From Onthophagus taurus (taxonomy: Eukaryota > Arthropoda > Insecta > Coleoptera > Scarabaeidae), in contig NC_091976.1 in NCBI RefSeq assembly GCF_036711975.1, positions 5,208,001-5,272,000 on the forward strand: DNA of 64,000 nt. The letters are read 5' to 3'. How positions within the stretch are numbered: the first letter of the stretch is position 1; each line of letters opens with the position of its first letter. A model generated the notes under the pieces. That model worked only from the letters and a program-made list of their open reading frames with translations, was not told the origin of the DNA and did no database searches. A program made the translations under genes and the position numbers. This document shows positions 1 through 11,785 of the stretch, in pieces.

Positions 1-187
1 CTTCTTAAGCTTCTAGATACTATATATTTTAGACACTCAATGCTAACCTCAAAAATTGTATAGCTTATTGTTTCCACAAACTGCGTACGGGTTACTTTCG
101 GGCAATTTAACTGGGACACTGTCCCAATATACCCTGATTTGATTTATTTTATTATAAATAGCTTTCAGCACTTATTTTTCTTCTAGA

Positions 188-1014
188 ATGGTTCGCACAT
201 ACATACGAAAAAATGAAAGAGCCAGTATATCAGAAAATGTTATACAAGCGGCAATAACTGTTATAGTTGAAACTAGAACGCCTGTTAGACAGGCGGCTTC
301 AGTACAGAATATTCGAAAGTCGACACTTCAAGATCTTGAAAAGATTTCGTAAAAACCAAAATGGAGATTCTGGAAATGATAGCGATAATGATAAAAATAC
401 GTCTAGATATGCAGCAAGATGTGTGTTTGGTGCTTGAGAAGAAAATAAACTAAAACAATATTTAATTCAGACATCCAATATGCATTTTGGGTTAACATAC
501 CAAAACATTCGTGCTTTGGCCTACGAATGCGCAGTCAAGCTGGAAAAGAAACACCCTCCTTCGTGGGATACAAGCAAAATGGCAGGCGAAGACTGGTTAG
601 CTGCTTTTATGAAAAGAAACCAAAACTTATCCCACAGAAAACCTGAAAATACTAGCCTCGCAAAAGCTAATGCTTTTAATCCAACTAATGTGAAACAGTT
701 TTTTGACAATTATAGGAAACTAATGGAGAAATACAACTTCACGCCAGACCAGATTCTAAACTGTGACGAAACAGGAATAACAACTGTTGTACAGGCCCCT
801 AAAGTACTTTCCGCCGCACAAAGCGGAAAGAAGCAGGTTGGGCAGGTGGTTTCTGGGGAGTGTGATACATTATTAACATTCTGCGGAATTATAGCGGTTT
901 CTGGAGTTTCCTTGCAAGAAGCATAAGAACTGCAGTGCCGAAAATCCAATATTACTCATAGTTGATAACCACTATGCCAAACCAATAGAATTCCTAGTGA
1001 TAAAACTAAATTAA
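188..1014 (+). pseudogene. pogo/Tigger (jerky-like) transposase relic
   Basis: Decayed transposase of the pogo/Tigger class (DDE_1 superfamily endonuclease with CENP-B/psq-type helix-turn-helix DNA-binding domains). An ATG at 188 opens an N-terminal helix-turn-helix segment (MVRTYIRKNE, then TPVRQAAS) that ends at a TAA at 350. A shifted frame continues through 480-926 with the CENP-B-type second domain (WDTSKMAGEDWLAAF) and the first catalytic region, ILNCDETGI, followed by KKQVGQV. After the stop at 924-926 another frame shows the second catalytic block, ILLIVDNH, at about 940-975. The segment between the first and second catalytic Asp is mostly deleted and nothing follows the second. The element cannot encode an active enzyme. 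It lies left of the last Pop2 exon seen and is probably intronic. Confidence 0.85.
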
Positions 1015-1019
1015 ATAAA

Positions 1020-2553
1020 ATGACAGCCGAATTAAGAGCATTAACAGGTAACCACAAACAAAATAATATTCAAAATTACTCAACTAACCTTACTGACGAT
1101 GCCAGTACTGATTATTCTCTGTGGAAGGCAACAAGAAAGCTTAAAATTCCAAAAATACATACACTTTCAATTCGAAATAGTAATGGAAATTGGGCTAAGA
1201 GCAATCAAGATAAGAAAAGACAGTCTAACAACTATGTTAAATAGTGTTCCTAGCATACTTCAAAGTGATCTGCACAGTAATATACCACGTGTAGGGATGA
1301 AAGAACTGTATTATGAAATACATATACTAAATAAAAAGAAATCAGTAGGCTATGAACTAATTAGTAATGGAAAAACATTGAAACACATATACCAAAAAGG
1401 GGCGATTACAAAACTATTACACATAATTAATGCTGCTTTTAAACAGAAATACTTCCCAAGTATATGGAAAGTTGCTGAAATAATAATGATACCAAAACCT
1501 GGTAAACCCCCCACAGATGTTACATCATATAGGCCAATCACATTATTATTCTTACTATCAACACTACTTGAAAAATTACTATTAAAAAGACTAAAACTTG
1601 TCATAGAAGAAAATATACCAATACCAACACATCAATTTGGGTTTCGGAATAAACATGCAACAATAGACCAAGTGCATAGAATAACGAATACTATCGAAAT
1701 AACAATGGAAGAAAATAAAGTCTGCTCCACCGTATTTTTGGATGTTGCACAAGCTTTCGACAAAGTCTGGTTTAGATGGTTTATATTACAAACTAGACCA
1801 AATACTACCATTAACATATAATCAACTATTAAAATCGTATCTTTCTGATCAATACTTACACGAAATACAAGCCGGAGTTCCTCAAGAAGTGTGCTTGACC
1901 CAACACTGTACTTACTCTAAACATTCAACCTTCCTCAAATACCAGAAACTTTAACAGCTACATTCGCAGACAGCGATCTTGGCTGTTGCAGAAAATGAAG
2001 TAGTTGCAGCAAATAAATTACAATTGGCCTTAAATCCAATAGAAAACTGGACCAAACGATGGCTAATAAGATTAAATACAAATAAATCGACATACATAAA
2101 CTTTACTTATAAGAAAGTAAACTATGTCCCGGTACACATAAACGGCAAAATATCTTGGTATGACTCAAATGGAAAGCTCACGTCAAAAAAAAACGTGAGG
2201 AACTTGATATCAAATTTAGACACCTATATTGGCTTATACTATATATTATTATAATATACAACCAAGTATTAAAACCAAAATCGACATAAGGAATCCAATT
2301 GTGGGTTTGTACCTGCAAGACAAATGCACGTCTGATTCAAAGATTCCAAAACAAAGTATAACCCTTGGTATATAAGAACCACCGACCTCCATCGCAACTT
2401 GGAAGTAGCATCGGTGTCATCAGAAATAGCACCATCCGCATCTAAACATGAGAAGAGAATGCACGATCATCCCAACATCGCTATCCAGTTTCTCGACAAC
2501 GAGGATGTCCTGCATCGCCTTCAGAGAATGAAGCTGTTCGATTTAGTGACCTA
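1020..2553 (+). pseudogene. Jockey-clade LINE reverse transcriptase relic
   Basis: Fragment of a jockey-type non-LTR retrotransposon ORF2. The frame through 1240-1790 carries the palm and fingers (IMIPKPGKPP, YRPITLL, LLEKLLLKRL, HQFGFRNKHATIDQ, VFLDVAQAFDKVW). Frameshifts at about 1790 and 1950 lead to LKSYLSDQYL and GVPQE, then ATFADSDLAV where family members have the catalytic FADD, so one catalytic Asp is replaced. The C-terminal tail typical of jockey elements (PWYIRTTDLHRNLEV, then RMKLFDLVT) is readable at about 2365-2550. The endonuclease half is missing. It is 5'-truncated, as is usual for LINE insertions, and abuts a hAT relic on the opposite strand. Confidence 0.88.
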
Positions 2554-3480
2554 GTGCCCTAGTTGATTCAAACGCGAGCAACAGTGCGGAATTATAACAA
2601 AAACAGTAATAACCTAAATATGTGTACAACAAGATGTAGATTGCCAGGCATTTTAAAACATATGGTTTTCCAAATAACCCATCTTTAGATCGATAAAGGG
2701 CAAATTCTGCCATTACCTCTGCAGACTCATCTGGGCTTGTTATAGTAGCCATATAGTCTATAAACTCTGTTCCTTGTATTTGTTTATTGTTCTTCTCTAT
2801 TAAGATGAATTCCATTAAAATTTGGATCTAGAAATATTTACAGCAAGATGGATTGGATTTATTAACTAAAAAGATTTGACTTCCCTTTCTGGGAAGTAAA
2901 AAATTTAAGATTTAAAGGGCTTTTTACAGCCAAGGTTGGTTAAGCAAAGGGCTGTTCAGGTGGTAAAAGTTTGAAACTTTTACCCAAAAAATATCTTCAT
3001 CCAATATCAACTTTGCAACTCGTTTACTGAGTATATCGTCAACCGTTTCACAAACTGCTAATGTTTTTAATGCATATTATGTATCAAGAAGACTTTTAAA
3101 ACGATGAATAATTGATCCCCATCGTGTTTTCACAGGTAATTTTAAGGAAATGGCTGCTTTGGTGTCATTTCTTTCAGTTTGTATGTTTTTGAAAGTAGCC
3201 AATAAACTGTGAGAATTGTTAATTTCTTTGATGACAGCCTTAACATCTTCCATAATAGTAGACATGGTTTTCATTTTTGAAATATCTCCAATTAACAAAT
3301 TTTACGTATGAGCAATGCATCCATAAACAGAAATATGTTTGCACTTTTCATGAAGTGTATTTCTTGCTTTAACTATTGCACTGGCATTGTCGGCTACTAT
3401 CGCAAAGAATTTTTCAGTACTAACTTCTCTTAAAATTTTATTCGCAAAGTTTTATATAGCACAGGGTAATTTATTTGATA
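2543..3480 (-). pseudogene. hAT transposase relic (DUF659 type)
   Basis: Reading leftwards from about 3430, the minus strand shows FFAIVADNASAIVKAR and YGCIAHT, a stop, then LLIGDISKMKTMSTIM, ISLKLPVKTRWGSIIHRF and a degenerate C-terminal part around 2560-2815 (GTEFIDYMATITSPDESAE, FGKPYVLKCLA). ADNAS, C.AHT and TRWGS are the landmarks of the RNase H-like fold of hAT transposases with a DUF659 domain. Several stops (for example at about 3300 and 3095) make it a pseudogene. No terminal repeats were found. It differs from the second hAT family in this window (28.4, 39.5 and 63.5 kb). Confidence 0.82.
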
Positions 3481-3714
3481 ATAAATAACGTGTAAGCATT
3501 TTGAAAGGTGGTCTCAAATGTTTGAAAAATGATTGCCAGTGATTATTTTCAACAATGGCAAATGGCGGTACCTGATCATCATTCTTGCTTCTCTAGAAAA
3601 CTATAAAGTCGCTAGGTAAGCGATTTTTAACAAACGCATATTTTCAAAATCTGTAAACTGCACCAAGCCAACGATTCTCTATAAATTAATAACCTCAATT
3701 TCCCAGAGTACCAG

Positions 3715-4085
3715 TAAAAGGTGCAGGAGGATTTACAGAAGTATATTCCAGGGCTAGTGGAGTGCTGTTTAACATCTACATATTTTAGCTGGAAGGGAGA
3801 ATTTTACGAGCAATGTGAAAGGGCTTTGTCATCGGTAATCGCCAATTTCTACATGGATATGTTTGAAGAAGAAGCGTTAAAGAAGAGCCCGCGAAAATCA
3901 AAGCTATTGTTTCGTTGCGTGGCTCACACATTTGCGATCTGACAGCATGGAAAAAAACGTCTGCAACAGTTCCTAAATCACCAGAACTCGCAACACACCA
4001 TGATCAAATTTACCATGGAAACGGAAGCTGCTAAACAGTTACCTTACTTGGATGTTTTGGTCACTAGGAAGACCAAACTAGAAAC
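3715..4085 (+). pseudogene. Penelope-like element RT fragment
   Basis: Residues 3721-3942 read TYFSWKGEFYEQCE, then ALSSVIANFYMDMFEEEAL, and a second frame to about 4085 reads FTMETEAAKQLPYLDVLVTRK. These match the palm and thumb of Penelope-like reverse transcriptases. The GVAMGSPLSP block between YEQCE and VIANFYM is lost and the YVDD catalytic box reads as CVAH, so this is dead. It is followed at 4086-4360 by partly self-complementary sequence with repeated CTAGAAACAT and TAGCC motifs. It is one of two Penelope-type insertions here; the better one is at 45.7 kb. Confidence 0.8.
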
Positions 4086-5044
4086 ATTCGGTTATAGCCG
4101 TCTTGAAAGACGCACTGCTAAACCCTAATGATTCTAGTTGTAGGTCAAGAGTTAGTTCTAATGATAGTGCTAGTGTTAGTTTTAGTTGTTATTCAGGGCC
4201 AGGTTACTGTACATCTTTATTGAACTAAAAGTAGAACAAATACTAGACTTAGAACTAGAAACATACGGGTTTAGCCATGCGTCTCTGAAGACAGCTAAAT
4301 CCGAATGTACTAGCAATACTCCATATGCCTTTGCATCAAAATAAGGGGTACCTGGCAGTGGCACTCAAGAAGTAGGTTCTTTTTTGGAAGCATTTATAGC
4401 AACATATTTTCAAGAAGATCCTCAAGATTTTATTTTACGGCCAGATACTTATGGAGACCAGAAATACAACATCAAAACCCTGATTTTAAAAACTATTTCA
4501 GCTGACTTAAGAATTTAAAGAAGAAATACTATGAGCCAGCAGAAACGAATTAATTTATTGACAATACACTTCAATCCCAAACAATATTTACATTTTGCTA
4601 TATAGAGCTCTGCCTTTCTCAACATGTCCCCAAAATAAAAAGGATACTTCTCATTAGAACAAATTGTTTTTTATCAGAACAAGTTTATCTTAATTTTTGT
4701 TGATTTACTTTTGAGTTGTAACATTTTAATACAATAGTGTTGCATTGACTTATTTCAACGAATTTCTTAACCAGATATCTTAAAAATACTAAAAACGACT
4801 TTTATCTTAAGAACCAAAACTTTTTCTTTGATCAGTGTATGGTGACTATATAGCATAAAGTAGTCGCATTTTATGTCCATTTAGATCTAAAATCCTTTAA
4901 AATAACCTCACATATTTAAACTGATTTTTAATTGCTGTTAAATCTATTAATTAATAAAATCGTGTTTAGGTTTATTTTAGAGAATCTTTCCAACTGTGTA
5001 TAAAAACATGTGTTAAAGGGTTTTAAAGTTATCAAACAACTTAC
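4086..5044. other. No recognised gene; intronic/TE debris
   Basis: The first 280 bases hold imperfect repeats and foldback sequence. An open stretch at 4370-4515 (plus strand, EAFIATYFQEDPQDFILRP) is not recognised and is short. The remainder is AT-rich and most simply the Pop2 intron following exon 4. The expected C-terminal Pop2 exon was looked for here on the minus strand and not found. Confidence 0.5.
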
Positions 5045-5185
5045 TTCCTTCATTTTAAAAAAAGCCATTCCAGTTAAAAGAGAATCGGATCCGGCTTGAT
5101 GTTGAGGTCCTATCCTTTCCAAATCCAATTGTTCGGCAACTTCTTGTAAACCACCTTTCAAGTTTTTACACGATTTCATCAAGTA
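5045..5185 (-). CDS. Pop2: Pop2/CNOT7 deadenylase, coding exon 4
   Basis: Forty-seven codons, beginning [20 protein letters not shown] and ending MAFFKMKE. It contains [11 protein letters not shown], which supplies the last catalytic Asp of the DEDD ribonuclease site. The minus-strand acceptor is TATAG before 5185 and the donor GTAAGT follows 5045; the exon joins exon 3 in phase 0. In the family another 30-40 residues follow (helix plus tail); that terminal exon is not visible between 1 and 5044 and is inferred to lie beyond the left edge. Confidence 0.97.
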
Positions 5186-5247
5186 CTATAATAAAATGAT
5201 ATTTAAAAAAAAAATTTTTTATATACATTTTTCTCTTTCTACAGTAC

Positions 5248-5524
5248 CTTAACATCATATATTGTTGGAAAATAAAGTTTTAAAAGTTCAAAAAACTCCG
5301 ACTCGTCCTGTGGAAGGTTGTTGTCCGTTAACAGTTTGATAAGGTATCCGAAATCGTACCCGGAATGAAACGACAACCACTTGATGTTATCCATTAACAC
5401 GATACCGGATGACATTAACAACTCCGCAAAATCCAACGGTTCGATTCCTTCTTCTTCGTGTTTTTTAAATTGTATCCCGGAATTTTGTAGCAACTCGATA
5501 CTATCCTGTGCATACATGTCCTCT
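5248..5524 (-). CDS. Pop2: Pop2/CNOT7 deadenylase, coding exon 3
   Basis: Begins with one base completing a Ser codon from exon 2, then [19 protein letters not shown] and ends PTIYDVK. It includes [13 protein letters not shown], carrying the third acidic catalytic residue of the DEDD nuclease. The acceptor is GATAG before 5524 and the donor GTACTG follows 5248. The intron to exon 4 is only 62 bp, typical of short insect introns. No stop or frameshift is present, and the sequence is far better conserved than any neighbouring TE relic. Confidence 0.97.
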
Positions 5525-5584
5525 CTATCGTTAAAGAAAACATGTCGATTATATTTCAAAAGGATTTTTAATAAATTTACTTAC

Positions 5585-5811
5585 GATAAATTGAATTTAA
5601 AGTTGAACTGCCACGTTGTATACGAACCGCCTGGAGTTTTGCCGTTTTCATCTAGAAACGTGAGCCCCAATTGTATTATCCTTAAGAGATCGACGTTGCA
5701 CCGTAACAATTGGTATTGATAGTCCGCTGTACTTCGAAACTCGCCAATTGGCCTCGCTACGACACCAGGAAATTCCGTGTCCATCGCGACGTATGGATAC
5801 TTTTGTACAAT
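5585..5811 (-). CDS. Pop2: Pop2/CNOT7 deadenylase, coding exon 2
   Basis: Begins IVQKYPYVAMDTEFPGVVAR and ends WQFNFKFNL plus two bases of Ser. MDTEFPG holds the first catalytic Asp and Glu of the DEDD exonuclease fold. The acceptor is TCGTAG before 5811 and the donor GTAAGT follows 5585. The exon is 227 bp, leaving phase 2, which exon 3 completes. The intron towards exon 1 is about 9.8 kb and packed with transposons, whereas those to exons 3 and 4 are about 60 bp. Confidence 0.97.
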
Positions 5812-5819
5812 CTACGAAT

Positions 5820-6640
5820 GAACTTTATTTATCCAAGCTAATAACTGAACCAAAAGAAAAAAGGAACGATGGAAACGAAATGTGGACATAAAATGGAAAA
5901 TTTGATTGATGGTAATGAATCAAAAAGAGATAAATTTATACAAGAAAAGTGAAAAAAATAAAAAAGTTGAACAAAATTTGTTTTTGTGCTTGAGATATAT
6001 TTATTGCTTAGTTATTTGCATATGGAGAGTACATAAAAAAGTTCAAAAGTTATTATACTATAAGTTATACACCACCAGTAACAACTTAAATACATTCATT
6101 TCAATAGATATCGGCAATACAGATATCAGCACTTCGTAGCAATCATCTATTATTGAACAATTCCTTCAGGTATTATACTACTCCACAGCGTACTACCCCC
6201 TCAGATTTGATCGAACATCGCGGAGCACTTGAAACTGAATCTATCAAGTCTATATTTGCGATGCAGAATCCAAATAACTTTTAAATTATGTAAAATGTAA
6301 AAATTTTAACTTGAAACAACTCAAAAGAAAAATCAAGTGATGTCAATGTATTAGGTGTAACGTTATTAGATGGTTATTATACTATAAATAAATAATGATG
6401 TTGCGAGATATCGTGGAGATTTTTAACGATATTAAGGACGATTAATATATGATGAGAGACATTCTTGGCCAGGACAGTGTTTAGAAAGGTCTGGGATAAT
6501 ATTGAGGATGGCGCAGAAAATGTTAAGGAAGAGCATACTGTAGAGAGCTCATTAAAAGAACTACCAAGAAAAGCAATCATCATGTTAACATATTTGTTCA
6601 ATGACTACATGAGACTGAAGTCTGTTTTATGACGGCACAG
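5820..6640. other. Intron sequence, no feature recognised
   Basis: AT-rich sequence within the large Pop2 intron. Open frames here are short and show no family motif on either strand. Confidence 0.5.
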
Positions 6641-7060
6641 ATAATTAATGACAAAAAACCTGACTAACTGGCGGAGCAAGTTGGATCACACAGGCCAATC
6701 TCGCTCTTATCTGAGATTCCCAAATTGTTTGAAAGATTGTTGTTAAAACGTCTCAAACCACTCATTAACATGCCAGACTTCTAGTATGGATTTTATAATT
6801 GCCATTCCACTAAAGATCATGTGCTTAGAATGACAACCGTTATTGAGAATGCATTTGAAGAGCAAAAATACTTATTTATAAGTTGGGCAAAAAGCTGCCA
6901 TGGAACTATTGAAATCATATCTTTCGGAAAAAATGTTTAGAGTATCACATAAAGGGGTATACTCAACATTCAAATCGATCTTGACTGGAGTTTCACAATA
7001 CCGCAGTCATATTCGTTGATGACTATTATTATGGTGAAAGATTCAGCTGAAAAGAAAGGT
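6640..7060 (+). pseudogene. Jockey-like RT relic in Pop2 intron
   Basis: Across frameshifts the plus strand reads HRPISLLSEIPKLFERLLLK, then YGFYNCHSTKDHVLRMTTVI and FEEQKYLF, then ELLKSYLSEKMFRV. These are the fingers and palm blocks of jockey-type reverse transcriptases, related to but more decayed than the copy at 1020-2553. The catalytic FADD box is not readable. 5'-truncated and dead. Confidence 0.7.
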
Positions 7061-8254
7061 ATCAAAAAACTTCAAGTAGCAGTTAACAAAAACAAGTAGC
7101 AAACAAGAAAATATCTTGATTTTCACATTGATGGCAGACTGAACTAAAAGCATTACGTTAGACAGAAAAATTACCAGAGAGATGCTCTTAACTGGATCTG
7201 CAATCAAAGAGACTGGTTAATCAGTCCATAATTAAGCCTATCTGGAGTTACTGAATACAACCATGTCACCAAAGTATGTTTGTGTGGCAATATTACGAGG
7301 CATATGCAAGACACGCCACGCACTTACTAAAAATGCCACACTGTACCTGCCTCTCATGAACACGTACATACAATTAAGCTATGTTCGGAAACACCTTTAG
7401 CCCCCTCTCATTTTGCTTGTTATTCACGCACAATACAATAGTAGTAACAAAGTAATGTAAATTGGCCCAGGCACAATTCTTCGATATATCAGTAACCAGG
7501 ACCACTAATCACCAATAACACAAGACGTCCGAATTTATTACAATTTGTACTATTTTTGTGAACAGTCATTGCATCAAATGGAAGGAGTATGTTCATAATA
7601 TTATTGAAAACCAATAATGTTACAACCTTCGTTTAATTCTTTCCAGTCGATAAGAAGCACCCTCTGAGGCAAATCGATTATAGCGTCGATTTCCAGTAGC
7701 TCAGACATCTTTTGCGGGCGGCTAAGACTTGAAAACAAGATATTATGAAACATGAGGATGTGATGTCACCAGATGAGTCCGGGAATGTCCGCAAATTTGT
7801 TTCTCTGGCAAAAATCACTATAATTCAACGCGCTATTAAAATCTAATCTGAAGATTACACTACTTCTTGGTGACAAGTTATTTCAAGTATCATCTTCGGT
7901 TTGCTTCTCTGGACTAGGTCTTATCCAATTTGCCCTAGGAATCAAGAATGACTACGTTGATAGTAGACAGTCATTATCGATTATTTGACTAACACGATTT
8001 TCGCCATGTGGCGCCAGAATTGTTCATAATTTACCTGGCTAACCTATCTTAATTTTTGCACTTTGATAAATTCAACTATCTCTAGTTCACAATATAGAAA
8101 ATACAACTCGAAGTTGTAAGGCCGACGCCAGACACCGTTATCATTAATATAACCGGATTTAAATTATTGCAGCATCTCATTAATAGAGAGAAGATAACAT
8201 TATATCAACATTGCAGCAAAGATAACTTAATCAAGAAGCAATATTTTAGAAGAA
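7061..8254. other. Intron sequence, no feature recognised
   Basis: About 1.2 kb without an open frame that resembles a known family. I see no inverted or tandem repeats worth listing. Confidence 0.5.
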
Positions 8255-9357
8255 ATGGAAAAACGTCTTTGCATTTGGATTGATGATGAAATCGACCACA
8301 ACATGCCGCTAAGTCAAAAAGCCATCATGCAAAAGGCCATAAATATTTTTAATCACATTCAAAATGAAACAGAAGATACGAGAAAAATTTTACAGCTAGC
8401 CGAGGTTGATTCGATAATTTAAAAAAAAAGTAGCAACCTCCACAACATTTGAATCACCAGAGAAGCTGCTGCCGTTTCAATTTTTCCTGCAATGTTAAAA
8501 GCCATAATTGAAAGAGGAAATTACCCACTAGAATTGATTTTTAACGTGGATGAAACTGGATTTTTTGGAAGAGAATGCCAAAGCGCACTTTTATATCGCA
8601 AGAAAAAAAGCGAACACCGGGTTTCAATGCTGCAAAAGACCGTCTTCTGGGTGGTAACGCTAATGGCGATTTAAAATTAAAGAAACCCCAAGGGGTTTCA
8701 CTCATCATTTCGGAATTCAATAAAAAATCTTGGATCACAACTCACAACAGAGATTTTTCAAAATCTCTGTTGAATCATTGGTTAATTCAACCAATGGACC
8801 AGGGAGTTATTGCAAATTTTAAGGCACATTATTTTCGTCGTACATTTCAACAACTTATTGATAAAACAGAAGGTTTTGAAAAATTTTGCAATTTTGGAAA
8901 AAATATAACATATTCGATGCCATAGGCAAAATCACTAAGAAGTGATGTTGCCTATTGTATACATGAACGGAGTGTGGAAGAAGATACGGCCGGAGGTATC
9001 CCAGGATTATCAACGAGAAGAGCCTAGTTGAGTCAAATTATCAATCTAGTCGAAATAGCAGGACTAGGAGATGTAGATGAGCAGGATATTAAGGAGTTAC
9101 TTCAGGTTTCTGGTGAAGGCCTTACCAACGACGACCTTCAGGAACTGTCAGAATAAGGAATTGAACCAGGCGCAAACAGTGGTTCTGACGACGATGAACC
9201 AAAAGAAATTACTACAGATTTTCTTTAAAAAAAAAAAAAGGTTTGAAACGATAACCGAAATAGTTTTGACAAATTTTGACAGCAGTGCAAAAGCAAAAAG
9301 AGGAGTTTTGGATGTTACCGACATTTGCTTAATGAAAGAAAAAGAAAGCGTCAACTG
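8255..9357 (+). pseudogene. Tigger-type pogo transposase relic
   Basis: An ATG at 8255 begins MEKRLCIWIDDEIDHNMPLS, the CENP-B-like second DNA-binding segment of Tigger transposases, ending at a TAA near 8420. The next frame gives LELIFNVDETGFFGR (first catalytic Asp), and a further frame at 8575-8925 gives GFNAAKDRLLGGNANGDLKL, ISEFNKKSWI and LIQPMDQGVIANFKAHYFRR. The block with the second catalytic Asp is deleted between SLLNHW and LIQPMDQG. A C-terminal frame runs to 9357. At least three frameshifts and an internal deletion make it inactive. It is a different pogo family from the relic at 188-1014. Confidence 0.87.
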
Positions 9358-9423
9358 ACTCTAGACTTCGCCAAAAAATCAACAATATCAGAAGAACCAT
9401 CATAAATATAAACTTTATATATA

Positions 9424-10255
9424 CAGAGTTTCCCAAAACTCCCGGGACGGAGCTATAAATTTTGAACGAGTGAAGAAAAAAATTTTATCTACAACTATTG
9501 AATTATCTATTCGTTATACAATTGATTTTTGACGGGTAATGACACTCATTACCCATGACAGACAAAGTGTTGAATAATGAGGCCATTATTCCACACTTCT
9601 GACACTGCCTACTAATCAAAAAATAAAATATTAACAGAAATGACAGCTTTCTTATATTGAGGTTATGTCTGAAATGTCTATCAAGTTTATTTTTTTTTCG
9701 TTTTTTTGATTTTTTTTTCAAAATTAAATAGTTGTAGATAAAGTATAGTATTCAACTTGCGTATAATGGATGTTACCCACTCAGATTACAACACTCGCTC
9801 GCTTCGCTCGCTCGTGTTGCAACTTCTTCTTCGTGGGTAACAGCCGTCATTATACGCTTGTTGAATAATATACTATTATAATTTGGGGATCACTAAAGAA
9901 TCATAAAAACTACATTATTAGATAGTTTAGAACTTTCATGCAATGTGGAGTTTTTTTAGGGGATTACCACCCCTACATTTTTAAATAGCAACCCCTATTT
10001 TTCCCCCGAGTTTTACCTTATTTTAAAGGTAATGGAAAAAGAAACACAACCCCATAAACCAAAACCCGATATCTTAATTCTTTCAAGAATTATGAGTAGG
10101 TGGTCAACCCCTAAAAAAACTCCACATTGCATGGAAGTTCTAAACAATGTAAGAATGTAGCTTTTATGACTCTTTAGTGATTCCCAAATTTTAAAACTTT
10201 GTTCTTCACTCGTTCAAAACTTATAGCTCCGTCCCGGGAGTTTTGGGAAATCCTG
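9424..10255. mobile_element. TA-flanked mariner-type MITE, with nested insert
   Basis: Terminal inverted repeats of about 55 bp (TTTCCCAAAACTCCCGGGAC at 9429 and its complement near 10247), each flanked by TA, the target duplicated by Tc1/mariner elements. The internal arms are also complementary (9890-9965 with 10110-10195), so the whole element is a foldback. It is non-autonomous. A separate 400-bp repeat (9485-9889) is inserted in its left arm. It lies within the Pop2 intron. Confidence 0.85.
9485..9889. repeat. Composite MITE with GC-rich foldback, copy 1
   Basis: The first 258 bp are bounded by inverted TTTATCTACAACTA at 9485 and TAGTTGTAGATAAA at 9729. Directly adjoining, 9745-9889 is a foldback whose arms (ATTCAACTTGCGTATAATGG and its imperfect complement) enclose CGCTCGCTTCGCTCGCTCG. 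A nearly identical copy lies at 23519-23909, with boundaries falling at the same bases, which shows that the two parts move as one unit. The open frame on the minus strand at 9503-9721 is repeat sequence, not a gene. Confidence 0.85.
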
Positions 10256-10339
10256 TATTCGTACAAATGTTTGTGTTATTTAAAACATTATAGTATTACA
10301 GTTTAAAATTAATAACTATACAGGGAAAAATAACTAAAT

Positions 10340-11230
10340 CACCTCATACACAAAAAATTAGTCAAAGGAGTACCAGACCGTTGCAACTCGTACACACCGG
10401 CATCTGTGGACTAATAACCCCAAGCACCTACAACGGTAAGACGTACTTTATAAACTTCATAGATGACTTTACACATTTTATGGTAATATATCTAATAACT
10501 GACTTATTGGTAATAAGTCAGAAAAGTGAAACACTAGGCAAATTTAAATAATTTGAAGCTTGGATCACCAATCATTTTGAAAAACGGATTTCAAATTTAA
10601 GATGTGACAACGGAACAAAATATACGTCAAAAGAAATGCAGTGTTTTTGCAAAGAAAAAGGAATAAGAATCCAAAATACAGTGAGATATACTCCGGAACA
10701 GAATGGAGTTGCTGAAAGGGCACAATAGAACGCTAATAAAGAAATCAAAATCCATGTTAATCCAAGCAAAGCTAAACAAGGAAATGTGGGGCGAAGCTGT
10801 AGTATGTGCCACCTTATAAATAGAATCCCAACTTCTGCACCAAAGGACAACAAATTACCAGCAGAAAACTTCTATGGAAAGAAAATAAATTTCGAAAAAT
10901 TAAAAGTTTTTGGATGTGTTGCTTATAATTTGAAACCAAAACAACTACGAAAGAAATTTGACCAAAACGTTGATGTTTGTATAATGATAGGACATATCGA
11001 CAATGGCTATCGACTTTGGGATTCGATAGATAAGAAATTACTTTATGGAGAAATCTTGTATTTGATGAAAATAAAAGTATTCATCATTTAAATACGATAA
11101 CCGTAGAACTTATGAAGAGGAACAATCTGAAACCGAAGAGAAAAATGAAGCAGAGGAAAGTAATGATAAAATTGAAACAAGAGAGACGAAAACCAAACCA
11201 GAAAAAGCCATCGACAAAAAAGACTACCTA
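10340..11230 (+). pseudogene. Ty1/copia integrase relic
   Basis: Plus-strand frames read TYFINFIDDFTHFMVIYLI (first integrase Asp), ISNLRCDNGTKYTSKEM (second Asp) and QNTVRYTPEQNGVAER (catalytic Glu region), followed by INRIPTSAPKDNKLPAENFY and FEKLKVFGCVAYN of the post-integrase segment. This order and wording identify a copia-type pol. Stops after the core and frameshifts near 10550 and 10730 make it dead. No LTR was recognised here. It may belong to the same family as the minus-strand copia piece at 30 kb, but they do not overlap in pol. Confidence 0.85.
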
Positions 11231-11649
11231 ATAGCTTAGAAGATTATGATCTAAGTGCATTACATCTTGCACTACATACGTCACCTTCTGAGACAAACCT
11301 GGAAATTGACTTAATACATAATGCCAGGGTTGTTAGTGAATTTTTATATACTACTACAAACTTTGGCAATAATTGGAAACAATGTTTTCCATCATGGTAT
11401 GGTTATCACCATAACAACATTCAGTTTTAAATACATACAATAGTTTTAGAAAGAACAAAAAAAATTGATACATTATGTTCCATATTGAGGGTGTGTTTCA
11501 GGTTTTTGTAGAAGGACTTACAAAGCCTGTACACTTAGTCACAAAAGTCTTCGTACAGGTGAAAAACAACAAAATAACCGATTATTTATAAATTTTGCTA
11601 CATTTCGTTATCGAAATGTATAATATAAAACAGTTAATAACGTTTTATG

Positions 11650-11785
11650 AAATATGATGTAAGTAAAAGTAAAAACTTTTTGAGAAATACTAAAATGTTT
11701 AATTCAATTCAAGCAGACATGTTTAAATTAAACATTTTAGTATTTCTCAAACAGTTTTTACTTTTACCTACATACTTTTACTACT
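11650..11785. repeat. Foldback in Tc1 left flank
   Basis: Arms of about 45 bp (GAGAAATACTAAAATGTTTA near 11680 and its complement near 11740) separated by about 30 bp, within the Tc1 5' untranslated region. It could be a subterminal structure or a small inserted MITE; no target duplication was seen. Confidence 0.6.

Noticed and set aside
3600-4900. Search for the last Pop2 exon on the minus strand
   Set aside because: No segment matching the expected FFED or YGLG wording with an acceptor was found; only Penelope and intron sequence is visible.
9503-9721. 72-codon frame, Lys-rich, found identically at 23536-23754
   Set aside because: It lies inside the composite MITE and its conservation is that of the repeat; no motif.
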